Of a DNA stretch of 64,000 nt, positions 18,558-27,006 are shown one piece after another (position 1 is the first letter of the stretch; each line of letters opens with the position of its first letter). The notes beneath the pieces were generated by a model. It did not search any database, had not been told where the DNA came from, and was given only the letters and a program-made list of their open reading frames with translations. Source of the DNA: UBA5614 sp034678545 (GTDB taxonomy: Bacteria; Cloacimonadota; Cloacimonadia; Cloacimonadales; Cloacimonadaceae); NCBI GenBank assembly GCA_034678545.1, contig JAXDBS010000095.1, positions 62,001 through 126,000 of the forward strand, read 5' to 3'. The translations under genes and the position numbers were made by a program.

Positions 18558-18584
18558 AAGCCCGTCTCACGACGGGCTTTTTTT
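18558..18584 (+). terminator. Rho-independent terminator after rpsG
   Basis: Perfect nine-base stem AAGCCCGTC / GACGGGCTT with TCAC loop and a run of seven T. Ends the tuf-rpoBC-rpsLG block. Confidence 0.95.
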
Positions 18585-18627
18585 GTGTTTCCAAAGATTC
18601 GATCCAAACCTTTTTTTCCTGCTTCCT

Positions 18628-18712
18628 CCCTGCTTGCACTACGGGCCCAATACGGACCCAATACGGACTTTGTCCGTATTGGGTCCGTAATGCTATTAAG
18701 GGCGAAGCAGGG
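18628..18712. repeat. Palindromic repeat element, copy 1
   Basis: Nested inverted repeats: outer CCCTGCTT / AAGCAGGG, then a perfect 15-bp inner stem GGACCCAATACGGAC / GTCCGTATTGGGTCC (18654-18668 with 18672-18686) with a TTT loop. The left arm also holds a direct repeat of CCCAATACGGA. A related copy lies at 33241-33323 with compensatory changes in the stem. No T-run follows, so it is not simply a terminator. Lies between the rpsG terminator and a promoter. Confidence 0.85.
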
Positions 18713-18798
18713 ATTTCAGCCGGAGAGCAGCAGGGAAGGCATGTTTGAATCTACCGGACTTTCTAATCCGGCCCGGGAACGGTTCTAACAGATATTCA

Positions 18799-18826
18799 TT
18801 GACAGATATGTAAATATTTGTATAAA
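18799..18826 (+). promoter_or_regulatory. Sigma70-like promoter
   Basis: TTGACA at 18799-18804, 16 bases, TATAAA at 18821-18826. Start codon of the membrane protein follows 40 bases downstream with GGAG before it. Confidence 0.75.
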
Positions 18827-18865
18827 TGCCATGGTAGCATTTACGTAGGATGAAAAGGAGATATC

Positions 18866-19492
18866 ATGGACAACAAATTCACCGATTTTCTGGCGCCCTA
18901 TCTGGCTTTCATCGACAAGGGGGAGATCTTCAGAAAGCCTTTCGGCTGGATGTATGTGATCATCGCCTTTCTTAATCTTCTCTTGCCGTTGTATATCCTG
19001 ATCAAGGCCATCGACATCGGCATCTTTGAAGCTCCGGCCGCTATCGTGTTCGCGATGATCCTGTTCTGGATCGTGCTTGCCGCAGCAGGCTGGTTCAGTT
19101 TTCAGATCTGGTGGAACCGGGCCAGGCAGGTGGTCAATGCGGACGATCAGGATGACAAGTTCGTGGCCATTCCCGTAGTTTCCCATTTTATTCAAACGGT
19201 GGGAGAGTGGTTTGGGACCTGGTTTGGCTTTGTAGGTTTGTTTATCACGCTGATCTCAATGATCCTGCTCAAGGGAGGCAGTTTTGTATACTCCCTGGGA
19301 TTGCCCCTGCCTTCTTACGGGTGGCTGGGGATTGTCCTGTTTCCCATTATCGGTTTGCTGATCATCCTGTTCACGCGCTTCATATCGGAATCTTGGAATG
19401 CGATAGCGGCCATCGCCAACAATACTGCCCACCACAAGCCGTCCGAGCCGGAAAAGAATCCTGCTCAGGAACCGGTTACACTGGAGGAGTGA
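18866..19492 (+). CDS. Four-span inner-membrane protein of unknown function
   Basis: 208 residues. About four hydrophobic segments: roughly 31-52, 55-80, 113-136 and 148-170, with a charged cytoplasmic-looking C-terminus ending in a Glu/Pro-rich tail. Ribosome site AAAAGGAG. It stands alone behind its own promoter, after the str terminator. I do not recognise a named family; the spacing of spans and the aromatic-rich GWFSFQIWWNRARQV linker resemble uncharacterised DUF-type membrane proteins. No enzymatic motif seen. Confidence 0.75.
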   Translation: MDNKFTDFLAPYLAFIDKGEIFRKPFGWMYVIIAFLNLLLPLYILIKAIDIGIFEAPAAIVFAMILFWIVLAAAGWFSFQIWWNRARQVVNADDQDDKFVAIPVVSHFIQTVGEWFGTWFGFVGLFITLISMILLKGGSFVYSLGLPLPSYGWLGIVLFPIIGLLIILFTRFISESWNAIAAIANNTAHHKPSEPEKNPAQEPVTLEE

Positions 19493-19673
19493 TTCTTAAT
19501 CCGAGAAGAATGTTTGCTTCAAGCTTTTTGGCATAGACTCTGACACCCTTGATGCGGGCGTCTGGAATAGCTTCCTGGAAAGCGGATGTTTTCCATTGAC
19601 GAACCGGCAGGTTCCAAAAAATGGCACAAGTTGATTTTGCTTAATTGCATAAAAGAGATCAGAGGAGAATAGA

Positions 19674-19850
19674 ATGGCAAAGAATCACCGCGGCAAAGGC
19701 ATCCGGAATCTGCCCAATCACGGCAGGGGTGAATGCCCCGGCTGCCACCGGACCGGCGTCAAGATCACGCACGAGATCAAGGCCGGAGAAAAGACCGTTA
19801 AGGTCTGCAAGATCTGCAGCAAGGCAGATCCTGCCAAATTAGCGCTGTAA
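19674..19850 (+). CDS. 58-residue zinc-ribbon protein
   Basis: Short gene with a very good ribosome site (AGAGGAG, ATG at 19674). The product is basic at the N-terminus (MAKNHRGKGIRNLPNHGRG), then has two Cys pairs, CPGC at 21-24 and CKIC at 45-48, as in a zinc ribbon. Composition and size resemble small ribosomal or rRNA-associated proteins, and the next gene is the rRNA methylase rsmA. The role is unknown; RNA or ribosome binding is inference. It is about 180 bases after the membrane protein and 80 before rsmA. Confidence 0.75.
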   Translation: MAKNHRGKGIRNLPNHGRGECPGCHRTGVKITHEIKAGEKTVKVCKICSKADPAKLAL

Positions 19851-19930
19851 GCGATTAGTTACAGAATCAAAACTCCGGGCCGGGGGCTGATACCGGGCCC
19901 GGAGTCCTCATTAAAAGCAACTCTGAGGAT

Positions 19931-20761
19931 ATGTTGCCCCCCCTGCACCCAATCCGGCAGTTTGGCCAGCACTTTTTAACAGATACCGGGACAGCCGACC
20001 AGATCATTGAAGCATCCGAAATCCAGGCCGGAGAACCGGTGTGGGAGATCGGCCCCGGCAAAGGCATCCTGACCGGTAGAATCCTGAAATTCACCAATGA
20101 TCTGACGGCCTTTGAGATAGACACCCGTCTCAGCAACTTTCTGCAACAGCAGTTCGGGCGCGCGGTGCAAATTCTCAACCGGGATGTTCTGGCCTGCGAC
20201 TGGGAAGCCATGCTGGCAGCCAAGGAGGCTGCTTCCGGCCGAAAAGTCAAGCTGGTTTCCAACCTGCCTTACCAGATCACTTCGCCTGTCCTGTACGCTT
20301 TGGAAGAAAACGCGCGGTGGTTCAGCCGAGCAGTGCTCATGCTGCAGAAGGAGGTGGCGGAACGGCTGGCGGCCAGAGCGGGCTGCAAGGCCTACGGGGT
20401 GCTGACTCTGAGGATCAGGTATTACTTTGATCTGAAACTCCTGTTCAACGTACCACCAGAGTCCTTTGACCCGATCCCGAAGGTAAGTTCATCCGTTGTC
20501 GTGCTGACGCCACGGTCAGATCCTCCCGCGCTTAAATCCCTTGACACATACAGAATGATCATTAAAAAAGCTTTTATCCACAGACGCAAGACCTTAAAGA
20601 ATAATCTGCGCTGCCTGTACTCCGAAAAACAGCTTGAGAGGCTGGAACGGGAAAGCGGAATAGATTTCCGGCGCAGGGGAGAAACGATTGAAGAAGGCGA
20701 GTTTGCTCATCTGGCTGATTGCGCTTATGAGCTGCCCGGTCCTCAGCCAGACCGGAGTTAA
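19931..20761 (+). CDS. rsmA: 16S rRNA dimethyladenosine transferase (KsgA/RsmA)
   Basis: 276 residues. Dimethylates two adjacent adenosines in helix 45 of 16S rRNA using S-adenosylmethionine. N-terminal QHFLTDTGTADQII, SAM-binding WEIGPGKGILT at about 37-48, acidic ribose-binding segment TAFEIDTRLS, and catalytic NLPYQITSPVL at about 110-120; the C-terminal domain has FIHRRKTLKNNL. The 3' end overlaps the next gene by 74 bases in another frame. Confidence 0.95.
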   Translation: MLPPLHPIRQFGQHFLTDTGTADQIIEASEIQAGEPVWEIGPGKGILTGRILKFTNDLTAFEIDTRLSNFLQQQFGRAVQILNRDVLACDWEAMLAAKEAASGRKVKLVSNLPYQITSPVLYALEENARWFSRAVLMLQKEVAERLAARAGCKAYGVLTLRIRYYFDLKLLFNVPPESFDPIPKVSSSVVVLTPRSDPPALKSLDTYRMIIKKAFIHRRKTLKNNLRCLYSEKQLERLERESGIDFRRRGETIEEGEFAHLADCAYELPGPQPDRS

Positions 20762-22502
20762 TGGTTTCCGCCTCTATTATTTCAGCAGCGCCAACCAGCG
20801 CCGGTTGGAACAGAGCACCGATTACCAGATCATTCCGCTGTCCGGGTGGCAGGCCATATTCGGCAGCAGAAACCAGGAAGACTACCGCATAGACTTTGAC
20901 CAGAACAGCCGCAACATCCTGTTCAACCTGTCCCTGCTGCAGACCGGCCTCCGCCGGGAGCATGAGATTCTGTCCGGATATGAATACCTGTATGACTACA
21001 GCGATCTGGAAAGCGAACTAAATCCCTACAGCAACAAAACCGGCTTTTTGGGCTACGGTTACCGTTATTCCATCCTGGACAGCCTGAAGCTGCGCGGCCT
21101 GGTCAAAGGCTATTACAGGCAGGAACAGGACCGCTATCTGCCAGGTCACGACCTGGTCAGCAAGGGCATGCTGGGCTGGTTGGGAATGACATATTCATCC
21201 TGGCAGCCGGACAGGGCGATCCAGGTTTCCGGCAGTTTTGAACACAAGGATTTGAAATGGGAACGCTACAGACAGATCAACGCCAGTCTGTCAGCTGACT
21301 TTGCCTTGGCTGGTAATGCGGTAAATACGCTGGTCAGCTTGGCAGACCGCGCGGAGGACCTCTATGTGCTGACCGCTCCGGAAGACGAATTCCTGACCAG
21401 CCGCTATTCCAGGTATGACCGGCAACTTAGGAGAAACCTGACAGCCGGACTTAACGTGGTGCTGCCATTGTCAGGCCAACTGGACATGCTGGTCTCCGAG
21501 CATTACGCATTAAGCCGCTATCGGCACGATGTAAACCGGAACAGGAACACGGGGGATTACAATAATCAGGCGCAGATCGATTTTAACTACCGCCTGACGG
21601 AAGGAATCACAGCCCGGGCCAATGTCTCGCATAAGTACTATCTTAAGGACCTTTCCCACATAAGCAACACCCGCATCATCGATCAGCGCAACCTGGAATG
21701 CGGGTTTGCCTGGGAGTTTCTGCCTTCAGACTCACTGCTGTTCGATTACTTAGTTGCCCTGCAGCGTACGGTCTATCCTGATTCTTACCACAGGCTCGAC
21801 AATGATTACCTGACCCATGTTTACAACCTTGGCTGCATCGTTTTCTGGAAAGACAGGGTCAGGCTGGCCAACAGGTTCATCTTCATGAACAGGGATGAGG
21901 TCTATCTGGATTCCTGGCTGTCGGCCAACAACAACAAAGTCACAGGATACCAATGGCAGCCGCAGTGTGATGTCCTGATCGGCGACCGTCTGCTGCTGCA
22001 GCAGAGATACGGGCTGCGGGCAGATTATGATGATTACGAATACAGCGGCGAGGAAGATTTCGGGATCAATGATACCTTTTACCGTAAAGCTGAAGCTGGT
22101 TTTAACCTGATCTGGGATACCACCCCGCTGGCGGCTAAACTCACGCTCCCTGTTTGGAACCGGCTGCCCTACAGGAACAGGTGCTTGGAAGCCTGGCACT
22201 TTGACCTGGGCTACGCCTGGGAGCGCAATGAAACCAGCGAAAAGAAAGGTGAGATCTATTGGATCAACGGCAGCTATGACAGGCAGACAATCAGCCTTTT
22301 GCTGCAAAAGCAGCATGGGATTCTGATCCTTCAGGCACTGCCTAAATACAGCTGGGGAAACTGGAAAGAATACAATCTGATACTTTCTTCAGCCCTGCAA
22401 CTTAATCAGAATTCAATGCTGGAGTTAGTCCTGAATCCTGTTGGGCCGGACGCGGGAGATCTTGACTGGAGGCTGTCCTGCTCGCTTAATATGCTGTTCT
22501 AA
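20688..22502 (+). CDS. Predicted outer-membrane beta-barrel protein
   Basis: 604 residues from a TTG start at 20688 with AGGGGAG six bases upstream; this start gives a clean signal peptide (MKKASLLIWLIALMSCPVLSQ). The mature part alternates hydrophobic and polar residues and is rich in Tyr, Trp, Arg and Asn, and ends SCSLNMLF with a C-terminal Phe, all typical of an outer-membrane barrel. I cannot name a family. The start lies 74 bases inside rsmA, so translation is probably coupled to it. It converges with a minus-strand gene five bases on. Confidence 0.75.
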   Translation: MKKASLLIWLIALMSCPVLSQTGVNGFRLYYFSSANQRRLEQSTDYQIIPLSGWQAIFGSRNQEDYRIDFDQNSRNILFNLSLLQTGLRREHEILSGYEYLYDYSDLESELNPYSNKTGFLGYGYRYSILDSLKLRGLVKGYYRQEQDRYLPGHDLVSKGMLGWLGMTYSSWQPDRAIQVSGSFEHKDLKWERYRQINASLSADFALAGNAVNTLVSLADRAEDLYVLTAPEDEFLTSRYSRYDRQLRRNLTAGLNVVLPLSGQLDMLVSEHYALSRYRHDVNRNRNTGDYNNQAQIDFNYRLTEGITARANVSHKYYLKDLSHISNTRIIDQRNLECGFAWEFLPSDSLLFDYLVALQRTVYPDSYHRLDNDYLTHVYNLGCIVFWKDRVRLANRFIFMNRDEVYLDSWLSANNNKVTGYQWQPQCDVLIGDRLLLQQRYGLRADYDDYEYSGEEDFGINDTFYRKAEAGFNLIWDTTPLAAKLTLPVWNRLPYRNRCLEAWHFDLGYAWERNETSEKKGEIYWINGSYDRQTISLLLQKQHGILILQALPKYSWGNWKEYNLILSSALQLNQNSMLELVLNPVGPDAGDLDWRLSCSLNMLF

Positions 22503-22506
22503 CTAA

Positions 22507-22791
22507 TCAGAGCAGCCCCAAGAGCTTGATCAGAATGATCAGAAGCAGGATAAGGTTAGCGCCCAAACTTACAAAGAGTATCTGCTGAAGGCGGTTGATC
22601 AGGTTGCGGTTGGCCTGGATCTTTTTCTCCAGGCGGAGCAGCATATTCTCTATCGTTCCCAGCTTCTCGGTAGTTTTATCCAGTTTCTTGATGTTGTTGT
22701 TGTGGGCATAGTCCCGCTTCCAGTGCTGCATCAATTCGAAGGCAATGGTAATGAAGGAAGGCAGGAAGCTCTTGAATCCTGCTTTAGCCAT
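22507..22791 (-). CDS. Small coiled-coil membrane protein
   Basis: 94 residues. An N-terminal hydrophobic stretch (about 6-22), a coiled-coil middle (about 35-68, with heptad-like Leu/Ile spacing in LDKTTEKLGTIENMLLRLEKKI), and a strong C-terminal membrane segment (about 70-94) ending KLLGLL. One base separates it from the PorV-like gene upstream, so they are one transcript. Unknown function; the tail anchor suggests an inner-membrane protein with a soluble coiled coil. Confidence 0.65.
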   Translation of the reverse strand: MAKAGFKSFLPSFITIAFELMQHWKRDYAHNNNIKKLDKTTEKLGTIENMLLRLEKKIQANRNLINRLQQILFVSLGANLILLLIILIKLLGLL

Positions 22792-22792
22792 A

Positions 22793-23644
22793 TCACTCTC
22801 CCTTGAATCTGTAACCGATGTTCAGGTAATGGGTGGCATCCAGGACTGCATGCTGTGTAAAGGAATAATCCAGGATGATCCCGATCAGCCGGAAGCTGGC
22901 TCCGGCAGACCAGGTGGCGGGATTCTGATGCACGCCGGCCCTCAGCCAGAGCGGATCGAACAGCCTGAACTCCACTCCGCCCATGAATTCGGTATCCTGG
23001 GCAAAATCCTTTTTCATCTCGACACTGGTCACAACCTGGTCATAAGGCGTGTAGGCAATTCCCATGGAAAACTGGCGGGGCAGGCTGTGCTGGTTGTTTT
23101 CGCCCATCTTGGGCTGATTCAGATTGGTAACCGCGAAACCGAATCTGGTCCTCTGATGCAGAGTGGCAATAGCTCCAAGGTTCACGCCAAAAGCCGTGTC
23201 CTTGTCATATCCATCCATGGCAAGCTCATACAGGTTGGCAGACCAGCCCACATGGATGGAGGAATGTATGTCTTCCATCAGCTTGAACCCATGGGCCAGG
23301 ACGTATTGGTTCTCTGCCATCAGGACCTCATCCTCAAAATCCACATCAAAGGACTTGATCCCGAGAGCGGCGGTTCCCCAGTTAGCGGGTAAAGGGTAAG
23401 CCAGGCTTCCTGTCTTGAGTTCGGAAAATTGCTGCCCGAAAAGCTGAGCCATGCCGACGGAAGCGCTCATGGGCACAGTGTATAAACCGGCAGGATTAAA
23501 AAACACGCCGTTGGGGTCATCGGATAAAGCCACAAAGGCGTTGCCCATGGCGCGGGCCCGGGCTGACGGCTGGTAATCATTGAAGACAGCCAGTAACAGA
23601 TATACATTGGTCACAAGGATCAGCGCGATTATTATCTTTTTCAT
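22793..23644 (-). CDS. PorV/PorQ-type outer-membrane barrel protein
   Basis: 283 residues from the second of two tandem ATG codons (23644), which best spaces the GAGGG ribosome site; 23647 is possible. Signal peptide MKKIIIALILVTNVYLLLA, then ARAMGNAFVALSDDPNGVFFNPAGLY, the N-terminal signature of the PorV/PorQ (UPF0164, FadL-like) barrels, and a C-terminus in alternating strands. In Bacteroidetes PorV helps type IX-secreted proteins reach the surface. Its neighbour upstream (23672) is a secreted protein with a C-terminal Ig-like tail, which suits such a pairing. PorV-like function here is inference. Confidence 0.75.
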   Translation of the reverse strand: MKKIIIALILVTNVYLLLAVFNDYQPSARARAMGNAFVALSDDPNGVFFNPAGLYTVPMSASVGMAQLFGQQFSELKTGSLAYPLPANWGTAALGIKSFDVDFEDEVLMAENQYVLAHGFKLMEDIHSSIHVGWSANLYELAMDGYDKDTAFGVNLGAIATLHQRTRFGFAVTNLNQPKMGENNQHSLPRQFSMGIAYTPYDQVVTSVEMKKDFAQDTEFMGGVEFRLFDPLWLRAGVHQNPATWSAGASFRLIGIILDYSFTQHAVLDATHYLNIGYRFKGE

Positions 23645-23671
23645 CATTCCCTCTATTCTGAACACTTTAAG

Positions 23672-25135
23672 CTATTTGAGTTCTGCCGCTATGATGATCG
23701 GTTGAACTGCTGTATCGGATTTTCCGCTGGCCCGGTCAATGACTTCCAAATGGCAGTAATACAACCCGATAGGCAACAGATTCTTGTTTTTATCCCGGCC
23801 GTCCCATAGATAGGAATCAATACCGTTGGAAGTTTCCACGATCTCGTTAATGGGAGTGTGAACCAGCCGTCCCTGTGAGTCGTAGATCCTGATAATGGCC
23901 TTGCTGCTGGGGACTCCGGCCTGGACCAGGCAGCCGTATTCGATCCAGATCTCCTGATTTAACCAAGGATTGAAGATGTTTTTCTTGTTGTATTTGTCAT
24001 CATTTTCGGTCCAGATGCTTAGCCATGCCAGCCGTTTCTGGATGGGGATAGTAATGCTGCCGTCATTGAGGATGGCGAAATCGACAGAATCCGTTGCCGT
24101 GCTTAGCCAGCCGGCGGTGAGGTCAAGGTCTGACTTGCCGTAGGAGAGTGTTTTGAACAGCAGCTTGAGCAGGACACCGCTGTTGGTCTGAGAAACCAGG
24201 GCATTGTCACTCTGATAAATAATGACCACCGAATCTTCCATGGCTGTCAACTCGATATCAGGCATGGTTGAGGAGACTGTTGAAGTTATGTCAGCATCAA
24301 CAAACTCGAGGATTCGCTGGTTAAAGCTCACTGTGAAGGAATAGCGGGTGACGTTCCAGCTTTCCTCCAGCTTGGATACAATTACGTCTACAGGCACGAT
24401 TTCGCCTTTCTCAGCTTCCACTTCCATCACGTCCAGTGAAACGGTGTTGATATCGGCCAGCGGAACAAGATCCAGGTCAGACCTGGGATTTAGCCTGTAT
24501 TGGGGAGGGTTGGGAGAGGAGTAATAAACGATGCCTGTGATCTCAGACCAGACTTGGCCGGAAATAACGCCCGTCCAGGCATGCGGCTGGGTGTAAAACC
24601 CGTCGTTAATCTGGCAGGTGGCAGTGTTGCCGCTGACGGCTGCAACGTAAAATATACTGCCTGTGACCAGGGTAACCTTGACATTCGTGAGTTTGACCAA
24701 CACACTTTCATACGCTTCGCCTGCATAGTTGGGATAACCTTGCAGGTCCACCGGAGAGACAGGCGCGGCAGCAGGTATAGCATTACCACTGCTGATCAGG
24801 CTGTAAGCGGTGATGTCACCTATTTCCGTGCATCCCCCTACCTCGGTCACAGTCCCTGTTATGGATACCTTGTCACCGAGGGCGGGAGAGTGGGCTGGAT
24901 CATTGACAACTATGCTTTTCCAGCTTCCGGACTCTTCAGCAATCACATACTTGCCGCCGGTAAAACCAGTTCCCGTTACTGTCCCTTCAGTGCTTACGGC
25001 AGTTCCGTTGAGAGGGGAGGGATAGGTATTCCCTGTTCCGGGAACTGTGGTGTATTGGATCTCATAAATGGTGGTGCTCCATGCCAGGGCACTCATCAGC
25101 AATAGGGCAATAAACATACTGAATGATCGCATCAT
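23672..25135 (-). CDS. Secreted protein with OB-like, cohesin-like and FlgD-like Ig domains
   Basis: 487 residues. Signal peptide MMRSFSMFIALLLMSALAWS. Residues about 22-225 look like an OB-fold module of the sort at the N-terminus of secreted nucleases (IYEIQYTTVPG, then VSTEGTVTGTGF and VSITGTVTEVGG). About 235-370 resembles a cohesin-like beta sandwich (GEIVPVDVIVSKLEESWNVTRYSFTVSFN, VLLKLLFKTLSYG). The C-terminal about 100 residues are a FlgD-type Ig module (IRIYDSQGRLVHTPI, YLWDGRDKNKNLLPIGLYYCHLEV). No nuclease domain is present. Probably carried to the surface; function unknown. Upstream of the PorV-like barrel in the same operon. Confidence 0.75.
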   Translation of the reverse strand: MMRSFSMFIALLLMSALAWSTTIYEIQYTTVPGTGNTYPSPLNGTAVSTEGTVTGTGFTGGKYVIAEESGSWKSIVVNDPAHSPALGDKVSITGTVTEVGGCTEIGDITAYSLISSGNAIPAAAPVSPVDLQGYPNYAGEAYESVLVKLTNVKVTLVTGSIFYVAAVSGNTATCQINDGFYTQPHAWTGVISGQVWSEITGIVYYSSPNPPQYRLNPRSDLDLVPLADINTVSLDVMEVEAEKGEIVPVDVIVSKLEESWNVTRYSFTVSFNQRILEFVDADITSTVSSTMPDIELTAMEDSVVIIYQSDNALVSQTNSGVLLKLLFKTLSYGKSDLDLTAGWLSTATDSVDFAILNDGSITIPIQKRLAWLSIWTENDDKYNKKNIFNPWLNQEIWIEYGCLVQAGVPSSKAIIRIYDSQGRLVHTPINEIVETSNGIDSYLWDGRDKNKNLLPIGLYYCHLEVIDRASGKSDTAVQPIIIAAELK

Positions 25136-25142
25136 TTTACTC

Positions 25143-25703
25143 CTAGATTGACTTGTCTGGATTTGGGGTTTGCTTTGCTTGCATCAGCTCATTCGGATTT
25201 CGTTTGATTATCATGTCCAGGATCAGCAGCCCCATGGCAATTACGATAGAACTGTCGGCAATATTGAAAACGGGCCAGCGTTCCATAATAAGATTGGGAA
25301 AATTTACATCAATGAAATCAGTAACGTAGCCAAACAGGACCCTGTCGATCAGGTTGCCAATGGCGCCACCGATAATCATGCTGAGACTGATTAACTGCAG
25401 CTTGTTGTTTGAACGCAGAATCAGGTATACAACAAAACCGATGGCCAGAATCGTCATGCCTATGAAGAAAAACCGATTGACAAGGGGAGATCCCAAGCTT
25501 AGACTGAATGCGGCTCCATCATTTCGGACACGTGTCAGCCACAGGAAATCGCCCCAGATTCTATGGGGAATGTACAGAGGCAACTTGGCTTTGGCCAGGA
25601 TTTTCAGGAATTGGTCAATCAGGATGATGACTGCCGATATCCACAGATACCTGAACTGCCTTGCAGCATTTGTGTCTTTGGGCTGTAACCAGGAAGGCGA
25701 CAT
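25143..25703 (-). CDS. lspA: Lipoprotein signal peptidase (signal peptidase II)
   Basis: 186 residues from the ATG at 25703, which overlaps the stop of the DksA gene as TAATG; longer in-frame starts lie inside that gene. Inner-membrane aspartyl protease that cleaves prolipoproteins. Four membrane spans; catalytic Asp residues in GGAIGNLIDRVLFGYVTDFIDV and FNIADSSI; NDGAAFSL segment also conserved. Fits a Gram-negative envelope with lipoproteins. Followed within seven bases by the secreted protein gene. Confidence 0.95.
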   Translation of the reverse strand: MSPSWLQPKDTNAARQFRYLWISAVIILIDQFLKILAKAKLPLYIPHRIWGDFLWLTRVRNDGAAFSLSLGSPLVNRFFFIGMTILAIGFVVYLILRSNNKLQLISLSMIIGGAIGNLIDRVLFGYVTDFIDVNFPNLIMERWPVFNIADSSIVIAMGLLILDMIIKRNPNELMQAKQTPNPDKSI

Positions 25704-26101
25704 TATCTGCGATGCCTCTTTTTGTCTTCTTCCTTGGACTTGCAATCCATGCAATATTTGGCGTAGGGAATGACTTCCAGGCGCGCTTCCGGGATCAGGT
25801 CACCGCAGATCTCGCAGATGCCGAACGTGCCTTCCGAGATCTTTTTCAGGGCATCATTCAGATGCCTGATCTTCTCCCTTTCCTGTTCCATGAGCATCAC
25901 ATTTTGTTCCATGAGATTCGTATCGCTGCCCTGGTCGGCCTGATGAAAAGCATAGGAGGACAGATCTCCGGAGCTTTCCTTGGCTCCGATGCTCTGGTCC
26001 TGCGTAGCCCGGTCGATATAGGCCCGGCTTTCTTCAAGTTCGGTTTTTATCATTTCTTCAAAGTGTTTCAGTTTTGCGGCTGATAATTTTTTTGCTGCCA
26101 T
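25703..26101 (-). CDS. DksA/TraR family C4 zinc-finger protein
   Basis: 132 residues. Long coiled-coil N-terminal part (to about 85) with KISEGTFGICEICGDLIPEARLEVIPYAKYCMDC, the DksA/TraR zinc finger with four Cys. DksA proteins bind the secondary channel of RNA polymerase and work with ppGpp; shorter relatives of this form are common in the FCB group and Firmicutes. The acidic tip residues needed for full DksA action are not obvious. Its stop overlaps the lspA start; linked for a reason not clear from sequence. Confidence 0.88.
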   Translation of the reverse strand: MAAKKLSAAKLKHFEEMIKTELEESRAYIDRATQDQSIGAKESSGDLSSYAFHQADQGSDTNLMEQNVMLMEQEREKIRHLNDALKKISEGTFGICEICGDLIPEARLEVIPYAKYCMDCKSKEEDKKRHRR

Positions 26102-26202
26102 GTCATTCTCCTGTTACCAATCTCACTCTCACGATAACTGCGAATTATACTTTATTTCTTTTTTTGTCTAATCTGTCAATCTAAAAAGCAAGCCTTGCTT
26201 CC

Positions 26203-27006
26203 TCAGGCTTTCAGCAAGGCGGTCACAAGTGTTTTTAACTGAGACGAAGCTTTGTCGGCATTCGCTCTGATTTCTTCTTGGGAATGGGCCAGACTGTGGA
26301 ACAAATTACTGTAATTGGTGACAACGGATACACCAAGAACTTCCAGTCCTGCGTGCCGGGCTGCAATCACTTCGGGTACTGTTGACATGCCGACCAGGTC
26401 AGCTCCCCATTGGGCAAACATGGCGCATTCTGCTTTGTTCTCCAGGCTGGGGCCGCTGACAGCAAGGTAAATTCCTTTTTTAACGTTGATGCGCTGCTCC
26501 TCCGCAAGCAGCTCAATTTTTGCTTGCATCGTGGTGGAATAAGGCAGGTTCATGGAGGGGAATCTTTCGCCTAAAGCCGGATCGTTGCTGCCGATCAGGG
26601 GATTGGTTCCCATGAAGTTGATGTGGTCTGTGATCAGGACTATGTCACCCGGCGCTAATTCTTCTCTCAGGCTGCCTGACGCGTTGGTGACTATCAGGCT
26701 TTTCACTCCCAAAAGCGCCATGACCCTTACCGGGAACACAACCTGGTGCATGGAATAGCCTTCGTAATAATGGAACCGGCCCTGCAGGCAGATAACCGGT
26801 TGTTTTGATAAAAAACCAAACAGCAGATTCCCAGCATGTGAAGGTGCGGTGCTTCTGACAAATCCCGGGATCTCTTCATATGGAAATGTCAGCTTGTTTT
26901 CCAGTATGTCTGCCAGTGAACCCAATCCTGTGCCCAGGATGATACCAACGCTGGGAGACTGGGGCAATCTCTCCTTAAGCCACTGTGCAGTTGTTTGATA
27001 GTCCAT
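26203..27006 (-). CDS. punA: Purine nucleoside phosphorylase (trimeric PNP-I)
   Basis: 267 residues. Phosphorolysis of inosine and guanosine in purine salvage. PNP/MTAP family signature: ILGTGLGSLAD, GRFHYYEGY, TNASGSLREELAPGDIVLITDHINFMGTNPL, and SGPSLENKAECAMFAQWGADLVGMSTVPEVIAARHAGLEVLGVSVVTN. The Asn in VTN suits 6-oxopurine substrates. Start overlaps the divIVA stop as TAATG; thymidine kinase is close by, so nucleoside salvage genes cluster here. Confidence 0.93.
   Translation of the reverse strand: MDYQTTAQWLKERLPQSPSVGIILGTGLGSLADILENKLTFPYEEIPGFVRSTAPSHAGNLLFGFLSKQPVICLQGRFHYYEGYSMHQVVFPVRVMALLGVKSLIVTNASGSLREELAPGDIVLITDHINFMGTNPLIGSNDPALGERFPSMNLPYSTTMQAKIELLAEEQRINVKKGIYLAVSGPSLENKAECAMFAQWGADLVGMSTVPEVIAARHAGLEVLGVSVVTNYSNLFHSLAHSQEEIRANADKASSQLKTLVTALLKA

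Noticed and set aside
19493..19640. Minus-strand reading with protein-like text (DARIKGVRVYAKKLEANILL)
   Set aside because: No start or ribosome site, it runs antisense into the membrane-protein gene, and nothing is left of a full domain.
20575..20583. Single TTATCCACA inside rsmA
   Set aside because: Single box inside a coding region, expected by chance.
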